Origin: Symbiodinium microadriaticum
Lineage: Eukaryota > Sar > Dinophyceae > Suessiales > Symbiodiniaceae
Assembly (NCBI GenBank): GCA_001939145.1
Contig: LSRX01000255.1
Span: 601,376 to 665,375 of the forward strand
Reading direction: 5' to 3'
Length of the DNA: 64,000 bases
A program made the translations under genes and the position numbers. The notes beneath the pieces were generated by a model. The model did not search any database and was not told where the DNA came from. It saw nothing but the letters and a program-made list of their open reading frames with translations. Shown piece after piece: positions 43,591 through 54,520 of this stretch (position 1 is its first letter; every line of letters starts with the position of its first letter).

Positions 43591-43620
<30 letters not shown>
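43591..43620. repeat. (AT)n run entering the assembly gap
   Basis: AT dinucleotides continue to the first N. Confidence 0.9.
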
Positions 43621-44051
43621 NNNNNNNNNNNNNNNNNNNNNNNNNNNNNNNNNNNNNNNNNNNNNNNNNNNNNNNNNNNNNNNNNNNNNNNNNNNNNNNN
43701 NNNNNNNNNNNNNNNNNNNNNNNNNNNNNNNNNNNNNNNNNNNNNNNNNNNNNNNNNNNNNNNNNNNNNNNNNNNNNNNNNNNNNNNNNNNNNNNNNNNN
43801 NNNNNNNNNNNNNNNNNNNNNNNNNNNNNNNNNNNNNNNNNNNNNNNNNNNNNNNNNNNNNNNNNNNNNNNNNNNNNNNNNNNNNNNNNNNNNNNNNNNN
43901 NNNNNNNNNNNNNNNNNNNNNNNNNNNNNNNNNNNNNNNNNNNNNNNNNNNNNNNNNNNNNNNNNNNNNNNNNNNNNNNNNNNNNNNNNNNNNNNNNNNN
44001 NNNNNNNNNNNNNNNNNNNNNNNNNNNNNNNNNNNNNNNNNNNNNNNNNNN
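43621..44051. other. 431-base assembly gap
   Basis: A continuous run of N. It has different repeats at its two edges, so it hides at least one repeat junction. Confidence 0.99.
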
Positions 44052-44403
44052 AGGTAGGCAGGTAGGCAGGTAGGCAGGTAGGCAGGTAGGCAGGTAGGCA
44101 GGTAGGCAGGTAGGCAGGTAGGCAGGTAGGCAGGTAGGCAGGTAGGCAGGTAGGCAGGTAGGCAGGTAGGCAGGTAGGCAGGTAGGCAGGTAGGCAGGTA
44201 GGCAGGTAGGCAGGTAGGCAGGTAGGCAGGTAGGCAGGTAGGCAGGTAGGCAGGTAGGCAGGTAGGCAGGTAGGCAGGTAGGCAGGTAGGCAGGCAGGTA
44301 GGCAGGTAGGCAGGCAGGTAGGCAGGTAGGCAGGTAGGCAGGTAGGTAGGCAGGCAGGTAGGCAGGTAGGCAGGTAGGCAGGTAGGCAGGTAGGCAGGCA
44401 GGT

Positions 44404-44438
<35 letters not shown>

Positions 44439-44452
44439 TAGGTAGGTAGGTA
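44052..44452. repeat. 8-bp satellite (AGGTAGGC)n
   Basis: About 400 bp of an 8-mer made of two related tetramers, AGGT and AGGC. It is highly regular next to the gap. Toward the right edge it loses the 8-bp phase and becomes AGGC-only then AGGT-only tetramers. Minus-strand frames encode Leu-Pro-Ala/Thr-Cys-Leu-Pro strings and are not genes. Confidence 0.95.
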
Positions 44453-44779
44453 TGCATATATGTATGCGCCCACCATTTGTGACGACTCCCATGTCTAGCA
44501 AGCTATGCATGAAACGATCCGCTCCGGCTGGCGTTGGTGAACCACCTGCGACGGTTCGGGTTCTTCCGCGCATCTGCTGTGCTCTAACCAGAGACAGAAT
44601 CCCCTGTATATTCTCGGCTTAGGATACCGGATTCGCCAGACAGCCCCATACCCAACAGTCAATGAGCATGCTTTACAGAACGTAGTATCAAGCCACCTAC
44701 AATGACCTAAAATCTAAGATATGTCAGGTTCCTTAAGTGGGGGACAGAGGCTTTCTGATTTCGGCAAAAACTGAAAAAA
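44453..44779. other. No recognisable gene
   Basis: Unique sequence with no credible frame. Confidence 0.4.
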
Positions 44780-44905
44780 ACACCTGAACCCTAAACTACG
44801 TAGAGAACAGGGACTTCAGCCTTAGCCAAGACTACCAGCAGGCCTGATGAGGGTTCGGCTACATGAAGCAATGCGGTTCGATGTAGGGTTTAAGGGTGAG
44901 GGGTT
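44780..44905. repeat. Telomere-repeat cassette with an 87-bp core
   Basis: A brief CCTGAACCCTAAAC arm, core at about 44797-44883, TAGGGTTTAAGGG arm. The arms are short, so this is a weak example. Confidence 0.45.
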
Positions 44906-44989
44906 GAGGGCAATTACTGTAAAGCCCAACATCTAGACCCACCAACTTTCAAAGCGGGTCTGATATACCCGAGTCCACGCCCTACTGTC

Positions 44990-45345
44990 ACTGCCCTAAA
45001 TCCCGAACCCTAAACCCCTAAACAAGCCACACCCCTATAAACCCTAAACTCCAAACCCCCAAACACTACACCCGGCGCAAATGTCAGGTCCACCAACTAA
45101 GCCTAAACCCTAAACCCTAAAGCCTAAACCCCTAAACCCAACGGCCAGAGGTTTCTACGGTATTCGGATGTGTCTCGAGCAGGGCGGAGCCCAAAGCCCA
45201 GCATTGATGGACTTTGGCGTACTCATATGCGGGTTCAGAGTATAGCGGTTTAGAGTTTAGGGCTTTAAGGGTTAGGCTTTAGGGTTTGAGGGGTTCAGGG
45301 TTTAGGGGTCTAGGGCTGAGGGTTTAGGCTTCGGCTTGGTTCGGC
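44990..45345. repeat. Telomere-repeat cassette with a 91-bp core
   Basis: CCCTAAA arm at 44998-45139, core at about 45140-45230, TTTAGGG arm to about 45335. Confidence 0.65.
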
Positions 45346-45914
45346 AGTGCGGTTAAGGCTTTAGGGCATTCACACCCCACATGCAGGCTGCTGGTCAAGT
45401 CCCATATTCCTGCGGAACGGGCCGGTATACGCCTCAACTTCCCTAACTACGGGTTTAGGGTTTAGGGATCAGGGATCCAAGCTTCAGCCTCAGCACAGAC
45501 ACATCCAGGGCCAGCAGTTTCCACTTTGGAGTCTGCTGTGCTCCCAACCGGCACGGGCATTGTCACTCTCAGCTATATGTCGCAAAAGTCAGGTATTGCG
45601 ACTGTTGCTCTCTTTCCTAAGGCATTTCTATTCTGCGATCTGTACTGTCCTGAAGACATTACTAATCGTTGGCCCCCTGATGTTTGGCTTTGCTCTTGCT
45701 GCTGCTCTTGATGTGCTCCCGATTTTGCTCTTGCTCCGGCTCTTGCTTTAACTCCTGCCGTTGCTTTTGCTCTTGGTCTTACTGTGCTCTACGGGTATTT
45801 GGAGCCTCGAAACCCTCCCCCCTAATTCAGAATAGGTTTTAAAGGGCTGATTTCGGGAGACTTCGCCCCAATGTGTCTTTATTGTNGGGGGGTGTTTGAT
45901 AAAAGGGAGAAGTG

Positions 45915-46030
45915 ACTATGGATCAATGGTTGTTGGCCGCATATGGGACCCCCACAGAGACCTTGAGTTGTAGGACCTTTCGAACTCCGAAGCATGGCGT
46001 CCTACCATTGATCTATGGACCACGCCTCCC
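45915..46030 (-). repeat. Imperfect hairpin with tRNA-like promoter boxes (possible SINE head)
   Basis: CTATGGATCAATGGT (45916-45930) and ACCATTGATCTATGG (46004-46018) are inverted with two mismatches. On the minus strand, TGGTCCATAGATCAATGGTA resembles a Pol III A box and GAGTTCGAAAGG, about 27 bases on, loosely resembles a B box. No full cloverleaf can be drawn, so it is not called as a tRNA. Confidence 0.3.
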
Positions 46031-47656
46031 GGTCTCAATGACATTCATGCAGGCCCTGGGGTTGAGTTTGGGATTCTTTTTTTAGCGCAAACACAATAAA
46101 CAAACACCCTAAAGACTAAACCCATAAACCCTAAACCCCCAAACCCTAAACCCTAAACCCTAAACCAATGTAACCAACCAACAAACAAACAACACCAATG
46201 TCTGATGCATGCTCTCTCATCGCCTCCCAGAAGTTTACGGCAAGCCAAAGCCTTACCGGTACCGGTACAAGCTGTAAACTCGCACAGGTTCAATAATCAA
46301 GAACGGGAAGACAATGCCATAAAGCCGCACTTTGACCAGGAAGTCAGGAAGCGGTCATGTCATTGCCGAACAGGCTGTGGCGAAGCATGGCGTGCGAAGA
46401 CGGGCGCCTGCCCAAGAAACTTAAACCCTTACTGCTTGATTGGGGGGGGGGGGCTGCTGAGCAGGTTTGCAGCTTTTTCATGCGGGATTGCAAGACCACT
46501 ACTCGACTGCAGTGTTGCACAGTTTCATGGAAGTTGGGGCTTGGTAGTAATTAGTGCGAAGCAGCCTAACCATCCAACAACCGATGCCAGGGACGGAATA
46601 AAGATGAGTGCACAAGATTGCATGCGGCCAGCGTCGTTCGTTCTGGTGTTTGCGCTGGTATGCACCTCAAGGAAACACGGAAGTACATTGCGGCTTCAGG
46701 AACCCTACGATATATCCGAGATAAACCCTTCAAAACTGTAAGGGCCTGAGGCCTGCGCCATGAACACTTCCACGTGTCCAAAGCATAGGCTCGAAACCCT
46801 GTGCCAGAGTCAAAGGGGAACTCTAATTCAAGTACAGGTAGAACATCCAAGCAAATTCAAACCACTGCTCGATGAAGGGATGCTGTGCGCGGGATCAATG
46901 GACATGCCTCCTGCAAGGTGGAGGGGTGTTGTGCGAAAGTCCGAGATTTTCCAGGCTCTTTTGCTTTCGCACAGAAGCGGTCTCGGTTCTTTCGCTGAAG
47001 CACGCCTTATCCTGCGTGAAAAGCAACCTGTAAGGGCAAGCTCAGACGACCTCCTACTCCCGCGCTAGTACACGGGTGCGCGAACTTTCCTTATTTTCTC
47101 TGGCTGTCCGGTCTCAAGATTGCCGAATATGCGACGACTGCTGAAACCAGGTTGCACTTGGCGCTCGCATCTGTACAGGAGCGGCTCATGTGTGTGCTTG
47201 TTGCGAACATATATCGCCAAGGGGTGCCAGCTGCTTGTTGAGCCTATCGCTCAAACCCCATATCCCCCAACCAAAGTAGTGTTGGGTTCAAGCTCAGGAT
47301 TTGAAAAGGAAGGTTTCGCATACAGGGGTTATGAGGATGTCGACTCGGGCAGAACGAGCCCTAAAAATCCTTAAATGATGATACAGGGCCTTCATAAGCA
47401 GAACAGGGCTATGGAGTCTATCAGAATTGAACTTTAATGAGGAGCCCTACAGAATAGTAATGATAATGTAATAGCACCCCGATTTTGACATCTTGATGTA
47501 TTATTCTTCTTGATCGTATGACTATACTGTTAACTGTTATAATACCTGTGTTAATTAGTATTACTATTGCCATATAATTAGACCCACTGATCGTCCCCAA
47601 GCGTTAAGGGTCTAGGGCTTCGGGATTAGGCTTTTTAGTGCTTAGTGGTTTAGGGT
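46031..47656. other. Complex sequence without a recognised gene
   Basis: A CCCTAAA patch lies at 46110-46165. Plus-strand frames of 178 codons (46205-46741) and 102 codons (46760-47068) show no known domain; the first crosses a run of ten G. A diverged family B element is possible at about 47381-47475. Confidence 0.35.
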
Positions 47657-47835
47657 TATAAGCCCTAAACCCTAAAACCCGAAGCCCTGAACCCTAAACC
47701 CTAAACCCCTAAATCCCAAACCCGTTGGTCTAGGCAGGTGCTGGCGGCACCCCTGTGGCCCTGAAAACATCCGGCAGATAAGGCCTCTGGGCAGCCAGGG
47801 ATATCTTACGCAATGGTGGCTTAGGGTTTAGATCT
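47657..47835. repeat. Telomere-repeat cassette with a 97-bp core
   Basis: CCCTAAA arm at 47660-47722, GC-rich core (about 47723-47819), then TTAGGGTTTAG. Confidence 0.6.
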
Positions 47836-48123
47836 CAGGCTTTCGGGTTTGGTGTATAGGGTACAAGATGTGACACATTGGAGATTGCAAGCGCTGTAGC
47901 AATACATGATGATCCTTAAAACATTTTGTGTCGGCAGTAGAACACTCCCCTAAACCCTAAACTCATTTAGGCATGGGCAGACACTGAGCATGCAGGCCGC
48001 AAATGCTTCCTTTGACCCGGCCGTAGCTTTCAAGCTCAAGGATCGGATTGAAGGGCCAACTGAAACCTTTACCCGCAAACCCTGGAGCAACCCCAAGTGC
48101 TGCCCAAAAGAAGAAACGCACGC

Positions 48124-48124
48124 A

Positions 48125-48178
<54 letters not shown>

Positions 48179-48182
48179 TAGA
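48124..48182. repeat. (AG)n microsatellite
   Basis: AG dinucleotides with a single AAAG interruption. Confidence 0.92.
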
Positions 48183-48384
48183 GATTAAGAGAACACCACG
48201 ATACGCAATAGGTTTCTTCGGGTCTGGTGCCAAGGGGGGTGTTTTGGGTTAATCCTGTCCACGGTTTAAGGATGACCCTGTCGTGTCAAAGATCTGCACA
48301 AGCTCCATCGTTTGGCCCCTCGAGACCTCGATCTTAAAAGCCCAGAGGCCACTGGGTTTCGCTAGCTTTCCACGGCGTTTTTGA

Positions 48385-48600
48385 GATTGACCCTAAACCC
48401 TAAACCCCTCAACCCTAAACCCCTAAACGCTAAACCCCTAAACCCTAAACCAGCACTACGATGACTCCGGGGTGCCCTGGGCTTTCTACTATCCTGAATG
48501 TCCTTCAAAGGGAGGCTTAGAAACCAAGGGTTCAGGGTGTCGGGTTTAGGGTTTAGGGTTGTTTTGTTATATAAAAAAGGTTTAGGGTTTAGGGTGCAGC
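48385..48600. repeat. Telomere-repeat cassette with a 76-bp core
   Basis: CCCTAAA arm at 48388-48451, core at about 48452-48527, TTTAGGG arm at 48528-48597 interrupted by a T/A-rich spacer. Confidence 0.65.
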
Positions 48601-50011
48601 TATCAAGGGAGGGATAGGCGAGTGACCCCCCAAAACCGTCGATCCTTCCTCTGCAGCTTGGGGTCCGAAAGGGGCATGGCAGGCATGGCATCTATGGCCT
48701 TGAAGGTTCCAGGCTTTTGGGGAGGGAGCGGCGGCGCCTACCTCTCTGTCTTAAACCCTAACGGCGGGGGGGGCCTACCTCTTGTGAACTCCGCGATCTG
48801 TGCTTAAACGATGGGCCACCGGCAGGACAGTGCCTGGGTGCCGTGTTGGGAACATCGAGGGAAACCGGCTCGGTCCGGCTCTGTCGGGCCACTTGGGTTT
48901 TATAGGGCTTAGGGATTTAGGATTTAGGGCTTTAGGGTTTGGGGCTTCAGGGTTGCTAAGGAGTTTAGGGTGTGGGGTTGCAGGTTTGTATAGAGCTGAG
49001 GTTTGGACACGGCTTTGTATAGGTTCAGAAGGCTCTGTAAAAGGTTACAATGTTTAGGTTAACCCCAAACCCCTCAATTTTTGAAGTTCCTGGTTTAGCT
49101 TAATTACCGGATTTCGCTTTGGGAAGCATCAACTAGGCCAGACAGAGAATGAATTTCTTCGTCACCTTTGTACAGGACAGGTGGGGTTTGTGGCTTAAGG
49201 GTGCAAGGTGTGCGCGTCTGCCGATTATTTTTGGGCAGACTGCACCTATTATATGACAGAAAGAAGCGCCAGCGAACAGATATACCAAGGGAACCATCAA
49301 AAATACTCTGGAACACTTAGGCATACTTGAACTGAAGCCCTGGCAAAGGACAATTCCAGAAGCCATACAGCTGGGGTTACGAGGGCTAAACTCGAAGATA
49401 GGCCTGCCGTCCGAGATTACCCCTTGGATGTCCCCTCAATGCAGAATGCTTCTGGGGTCTACCCTCCGGGCCCAAGTACCTGATAATCATATACTCCCCA
49501 AATAAAACCTAACCTACACTACTAAGTTACGAGTGACTAGGTGTGTACTTTGGACCCACAGGGCTGCAGCATGCGTCTTGCATACTTCCCTGGCCAAAAT
49601 CCTACGATCGATGTGCGGCTTCGGAAGACGAGCTTGCCACATCGCTGTGCCGCCAGGCTCAGGCAAGCGAGCCTCCTCACTTTCAGGGTGCTACAATGCG
49701 ACTCTAATGATTCTAACGGCTTCCTTCAGTCTCTTTAGGGCTGCGGATGCTCTCCTGATGTCGCATATGCTCATTCACGTCCCTTGAAAATAGATCGGCT
49801 GCCGACTTGCACATTGCTCTACCACTACTCTAGACCCTACAAGCCATAAACCTCCATACTCCATGCTTCGCCAGGTGCTTCCATGTTCCGCTATGTTTTC
49901 TGGAAGTCTGCGGGTCCACCAAACTACGAAAACGCATGGGGTACCCTTCTAGCCTTCGAAGAACCATTTAAAGGAACCCATGAAGAATCCTACAGCCCCT
50001 CCCCCACCCCG
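48601..50011. other. No recognisable gene
   Basis: TTTAGGG patch at 48905-48980; the rest is unique with frames under 90 codons and no known domain. Confidence 0.35.
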
Positions 50012-50250
50012 AAACCCAACCCTAAACCCTAGACCCTAAACCCTAAACTCTAAACCCTAAACCCTGAACCCTAAACCCCTTATAGACACCCTACTGGTCA
50101 GGTGGCTGTGGCTTTGCCTCAAGGCAAAGGAGCGATGACTTGGCCACCGCGGCCGGGACCTCGCTGTTGGAGGTCCTCACCTCCCAAGGCCCCAGCCTTC
50201 AAATGCTTTAGGCTTCATAGGGTTTATAGGATTTAGGGTTTAAAGTTTAG
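50012..50250. repeat. Telomere-repeat cassette with a 127-bp core
   Basis: CCCTAAA arm at 50014-50078, core at about 50079-50205 with short inverted repeats (TTTGCCTCAAGGCAAA), TTTAGGG arm to about 50250. Confidence 0.6.
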
Positions 50251-50774
50251 TGTTTAAGATTCCTTCAAACTGTAGGTTGTGGGCGTAGGGGTTTATGGTC
50301 TTTGTTGGACTGAAGAAGGGTTTCCTACGGAGTTTGGAAAGGGATTCATAGGCAACGTCTATCTCTGTTGTTTTCTGTATGGGCTTTCATAGGGTTTCCA
50401 GCGCAAAACACAAAAGCCCAGCATTCATGTAGAAGGTGCTGAGTGAAGGAAAGCCACCTCTTGTGCAACCCAGCAGCTGCTAAGCAAGCAATACATGGGC
50501 CTTCATTCCAGGGTCGCATCTGCTTAAAGGGCTTTTGATAAGCGGTGCATTCGGGTTCCATGATATACGTATAGGGGTCTTCTGGTTATTACGGTGAGGG
50601 TGGGGGGGGAGGAAACGGGAGTGGTATTACCGAACAGCAGCGTATAACTATTTCGGGGCATGAAGGGGCCTGCCTAGGTATGCCAATTCCCTCGCCACTG
50701 AGGTATGTGTCAATGTATGCTCGATTCAATAAGTACTTATGCAGCACCCATGAGTACAATGCAGGACAGCACAT
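50251..50774. other. No recognisable gene
   Basis: Unique sequence with short frames only. Confidence 0.4.
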
Positions 50775-50990
50775 GTTTCCTTTACTCCGAAACATTCATT
50801 ACCTTACATTCCTTTCCAGTACAACACACTGCAGTATGTTACGTTACGACACGGTGCGTTGCATTGTGATGCACTACCGTTACACTGCAGCAATGTATTG
50901 TGCATAACGTTGTGTTACATGACACCGCAGTGTTGTACTGCATTGGGTTGCACTGCGATGCTTTGTAGCACATTTCATGGCATTAGTGTA
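50775..50990. repeat. Degenerate pentanucleotide repeat
   Basis: Continuous variation on TTACA / TTGCA / CTGCA pentamers (for example ATGTTACGTTACGACACGGT and TGCGTTGCATTGTGATGCAC) gives a five-base rhythm across about 200 bp. Confidence 0.65.
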
Positions 50991-50997
50991 CTGCATA

Positions 50998-51310
50998 CCT
51001 GCATGCATGCATGCATACCTATGTACATACATGTATACAGATAATCATGCATACAAACATCCACGCAGACATACATGCATACACTACAGACATAGGTACA
51101 TACGTATGTGCATACGTCCCTCCATCCGTCCGTCCGTACGTCTGTCCGTCCGTCCATCCGTCCGTCCGTCCGTACGTCTGTCCGTCCGTCCATCCGTCCG
51201 TCCGTCCGTGTCTGTCCTTCCATCCTTTCATTCTCCCATCCTTCCATCCCCATCCATCCATCCATCCATCCATCCATCCATCCATCATCAATCCGTCCCA
51301 CCAACTAGGG
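50998..51310. repeat. Compound tetranucleotide microsatellite with a 60-bp duplicated block
   Basis: (CATG), (CATA), then (CCGT) with a repeated higher-order unit (GTCCGTCCGTACGTCTGTCC twice), then (CCAT). Confidence 0.9.
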
Positions 51311-51399
51311 AGCCAGCCATCCATACATATTTTTATGTAAGTATGCATGCACGCAAGTGTGTACATACTTGTGACTTGTGTGCATATGTTTGACAACAT

Positions 51400-51750
51400 G
51401 TACACATATAACTATAACTGCATCTGCTATGAGCACCATATGAGTTTAAGAAATAAAGCAGTAGGTATAAGACATAAATATAAAACAATAATAACAGCAA
51501 CAATAATTTCTAACATGAGTAATCACAACAATAAACGACATGAACAACAATGCAATACACATACGAATCATGACAGTGATGAAACACATGGTTTTATTCA
51601 TAATCATAAAAAATACATTATAACATCAACATGAGGCAGAACAGTAATCATGTTCTTCTTGAGGTTATGTTATTGCTAGTGTTATGTTTATGCATCCTGC
51701 TATCGATATTTTGATTATGATTACTATTGCTACGACCATTATGAATAGTA
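51400..51750. other. AT-rich island
   Basis: Noticeably richer in A/T than the neighbourhood, with AATA, ACAATA and ATGA strings. A 95-codon plus-strand frame (51347-51634) is probably compositional. The origin is unclear. Confidence 0.5.
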
Positions 51751-51754
51751 TTGC

Positions 51755-51925
51755 ACACACACACACACATCTACATATCGGTGCTTGTATGTATGTGTGT
51801 ACATATGCATGTATATAAAGAAACTAGACAGATGCATATGTGTCGGTCCGTCCGTCCGTTCGTCGGCCCGCTTGTCTGTCCGTCCGTCGCTCGGGCGGTC
51901 GGTCTGCATGTCTGCTTGCCTGCCT
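51755..51925. repeat. Tetranucleotide microsatellite, degenerate
   Basis: (CACA), (GTAT), (CCGT) and (GCCT) blocks separated by unique bases. Confidence 0.8.
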
Positions 51926-52189
51926 GCGTTTTGAATACATAGGCATGCACATGTACACATATCCCTCTTGACATCTCTGCCCATGCCAAGTTCCGATCGA
52001 GAGCATGGCATCTTTGGATTTAGAGTTGTGGACTTTAGTCACAAGAGCTCTGAAGTCGAAACTTGGCACTGTGAAGCCGCAAACTGCTTGAAGTGTCAGG
52101 GCGCTTTTTAGGCACACATGCGACAGCAAAGTCCCATCTTGACCAATGTACTGCTCAAAACCCGGAACCGTCTGAACCGTTAAAGGTAG

Positions 52190-52425
52190 CCTAAACCCTA
52201 AACCCTAAACCGTAAAGGTAGCATTAATGCCTGCCTTATTTGGCCCAGGGCCACCACGCTCCTGCGCGAGGCCCCCTGGCAGGTGCCACACAACTCGGTC
52301 AAACACGGTTTAGTGTTTAGGGGTTTAGGGTGTTAGGGGTTTATAAGGTGTGGAGTTTAGGGGTTTAGGGCAGTTTAGGGTTTAGGGCTTGGGGTTTTAG
52401 GGTTTTAGGGTTTTGGGGTGGAGGG
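52190..52425. repeat. Telomere-repeat cassette with a 94-bp core
   Basis: A CCCTAAA arm ends at 52213. The core, about 52214-52307, contains inverted repeats (TGCCTGCC and GGCAGGTGCCA). The TTTAGGG arm runs to about 52425. Confidence 0.65.
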
Positions 52426-52537
52426 AATCCCTCCCATCCTGACACCTCCAAAACTAAAAAAAGCCTCTGACATGAAACTCTTACTTAATTAGGGTTACAC
52501 CGACATCATCACTCGACATTCTGGTTTTTTTAGGTAT

Positions 52538-53366
52538 GAGACTAGCGATTCTCCGTAGATGAGTCGCTGCCAGCATGGATGTTTTTGGTTGAACTCCCTT
52601 TCTAGGACATACCGGGTACTACATTTACTAGGGACACTCCACATCAAGATGCCCAAGTTGACTCCTGCCACCATCCTTCACTGACATGGGGTTGCTTTGT
52701 GTTGGGCATCCCTGACATCCTGTTGCTGCGGGGTCCTTATGCTGCGGATCCTGCTATTCTGGGCCCCGTATTTTCCGAAGCTCGCGCATGGTTCCACAGA
52801 GTGTTGATGCTGTTTGGCTCTACTTGGAGGTTCATGGGTAGTTATAAGTAGGGTTATAAGTCCCCTAATATGGCTAGTTACCCTACTTATAACCCCACTT
52901 ATAACTACACATGAACCTCCAAGTATGGCAGACCTCATTTTGATAAACATGGGAGTCCCATGGTTCTCTACTACAGTGGCCCCCGCCACCCTGAACCCTT
53001 AAACCCTAAACCCCGAGCCCTAAACCCGAAGCCTTAAAGCCCTGAGCCCTAAACTCTCCCTAAACCCGAGCCCTGGACCCTAAACCTCGAGCCCTAGACC
53101 CTAAGCCTTAAACCCTGAGCCCTCAACCCCAAGCCCTGAGCCCTAAACCCTAAACCCCGAGACCCCAAACCCTAAACCCCCAAACCCTAAACCCCTTAAC
53201 CCCTAAACCCNGAGACTAGCGATTCTCCGTAGATGAGTCGCTGCCAGCATGGATGTTTTTGGTTGAACTCCCTTTCTAGGACATACCGGGTACTACATTT
53301 ACTAGGGAAACCCCGAGACCCCAAACCCTAAACCCCCAAACCCTAAACCCCTTAACCCCTAAACCC
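52538..53366. repeat. Misassembled duplication around an N
   Basis: The 92 bases at about 52538-52629 (GAGACTAGCGATTCTCCGTA and onward) recur at 53212-53308 directly after the N at 53211. The approximately 58 bases before the N (AACCCCGAGACCCCAAACCC and onward) recur at 53309-53366. The pattern is an unresolved scaffold join, not a biological repeat. Confidence 0.8.
52821..52925. mobile_element. Family A palindromic element, copy 7
   Basis: TACTTGGAGGTTCATGGGTA to CACATGAACCTCCAAGTA with TTATAAGTAGGG and CCCCACTTATAA inside. Close in sequence to copy 3. Confidence 0.9.
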
Positions 53367-53400
53367 CTAAGCCCAAAACCCTAAACCCAAAAGCCTAAAG
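52985..53400. repeat. Degenerate telomere-type array, CCCTAAA orientation
   Basis: CCCTAAA, CCCGAG, CCCTGAG and CCCCAAA units, interrupted by the misjoined block at 53211-53308. Its true length is uncertain. Confidence 0.7.
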
Positions 53401-53489
53401 CCCGAGCCTGATCCCTACAGTCGCTGCTCGGCTCGAGTCTGGGTTAGGCTGTCGTCAGAGGTCTTCTGTACGCTTGGAGATTGTTCCTA

Positions 53490-53575
53490 GGGATCCCTTT
53501 AGGGTTCCTCTAAGGGTTCCTAGGGATCCCTTTAAGGGTTCCTTTAAGGGTTCCTAGGGATCCTTTAAGGCAATA
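53490..53575. repeat. Short tandem repeat, CCTAGGGATCCCTTTAAGGG
   Basis: About three units of 17-37 bases built from TTCCTAGGGATCC and TTTAAGGG; each unit is itself close to palindromic. Confidence 0.75.
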
Positions 53576-53819
53576 TGATCACGGTTTAGGGTTTATACAG
53601 GGTTTAGGAGTTTAGGGGTTATAGGGGCTTAGGAGTTTAGGGCTTGGAGGCTTTGGGTTTCGGGGGTTTAGGGGCTCAGGAGTTCAGGGTTTAGAGCTCC
53701 TAGGGTTTAAGGCATCTCTGCTGGGACTTCTTGGTGTGTAAGTATGAGATACCACCAAGCTCCGAGTTCATGCACAGGCAGGCAAGCCACAAAACCATAC
53801 CAGCCTCAAGTGCTCAAGG

Positions 53820-53970
53820 AACAATATCCCTGAACCCCAAATCCTAAACCCCCCGATCCTAGACCCTCACAGCCCAGCTTTCTTGCCTAAGAGGACTGGG
53901 CTTCCGACTTGTCCAGCAAGTGAAGGGACTGCTGAAGGAGGCTGGCCCCCTCGGAATTTAGGGTTCCTTG
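53820..53970. repeat. Telomere-repeat cassette with an 86-bp core
   Basis: Degenerate CCCTGAACCCC arm to about 53869, core at about 53870-53955, ATTTAGGG arm. The arms are short. Confidence 0.45.
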
Positions 53971-54029
53971 AGGGCTCAGGGTAACCTGTCATGCATTTAC
54001 AGAGGTTTCGTAACGGGTGTTCCGAGTGT

Positions 54030-54270
54030 TGAGGAACCCTAAACCCTAAACCCTAAACCCCTAAACCCTAAACCCTAAAGCCCTAAAGCCCTAAAGCCCT
54101 AAAGCCCTAACCCTAAACCCCCCTGTTGAAGGCTTTAGGATTTCGGGCTTCAGGGCTGAGAGCTCCCGCAGCGGCAAGGTGCATTAGGGCTCCAGGGTTT
54201 ACGTTTAGGGGTTTAGGGTTTAGGGTTTAGGGGGGGTCCAGGGTTTACGTTTAGGGGTTTAGGGTGTAAA
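54030..54270. repeat. Opposed CCCTAAA and TTTAGGG arrays
   Basis: CCCTAAA units at 54035-54124, including four exact AAAGCCCT repeats, then degenerate and finally clean TTTAGGG units to about 54268. A 20-base segment (TCCAGGGTTTACGTTTAGGG) occurs twice in the right arm. Confidence 0.7.
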
Positions 54271-54520
54271 GGGCTTTCCTTGTAAGTCGCTTAGACGTAG
54301 CATGAAGGGCGGCTAGGGGAGAGGGTTGACCCCTAAAACCCTGAACGCTCAACCCCGAACCCTCAACCCCTTATGGAACCCTCGCGGAACCCTTGCAGAA
54401 ACCTTCAAGACCGCTTACAGAATCAGGGTCACGTGGAATCCCCAACCCATGGAGCCGATACCCTGTCTTGAGCTACCAAACCCTTCCTTTTTGAAGGCAC
54501 CCTCCATATATTCGATGTTA

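Noticed and set aside
44052-44452. Possible CRISPR-like array
   Set aside because: Perfect short tandem repeat without unique spacers.
43391-44573. Long minus-strand ORFs of 302-372 codons
   Set aside because: They span 431 N bases and the 8-bp satellite; the visible part is Leu-Pro-Ala/Thr-Cys-Leu repeat translation.
46205-46741. 178-codon plus-strand ORF
   Set aside because: No recognisable domain, crosses a run of ten G, and no neighbouring exon or homology cue.
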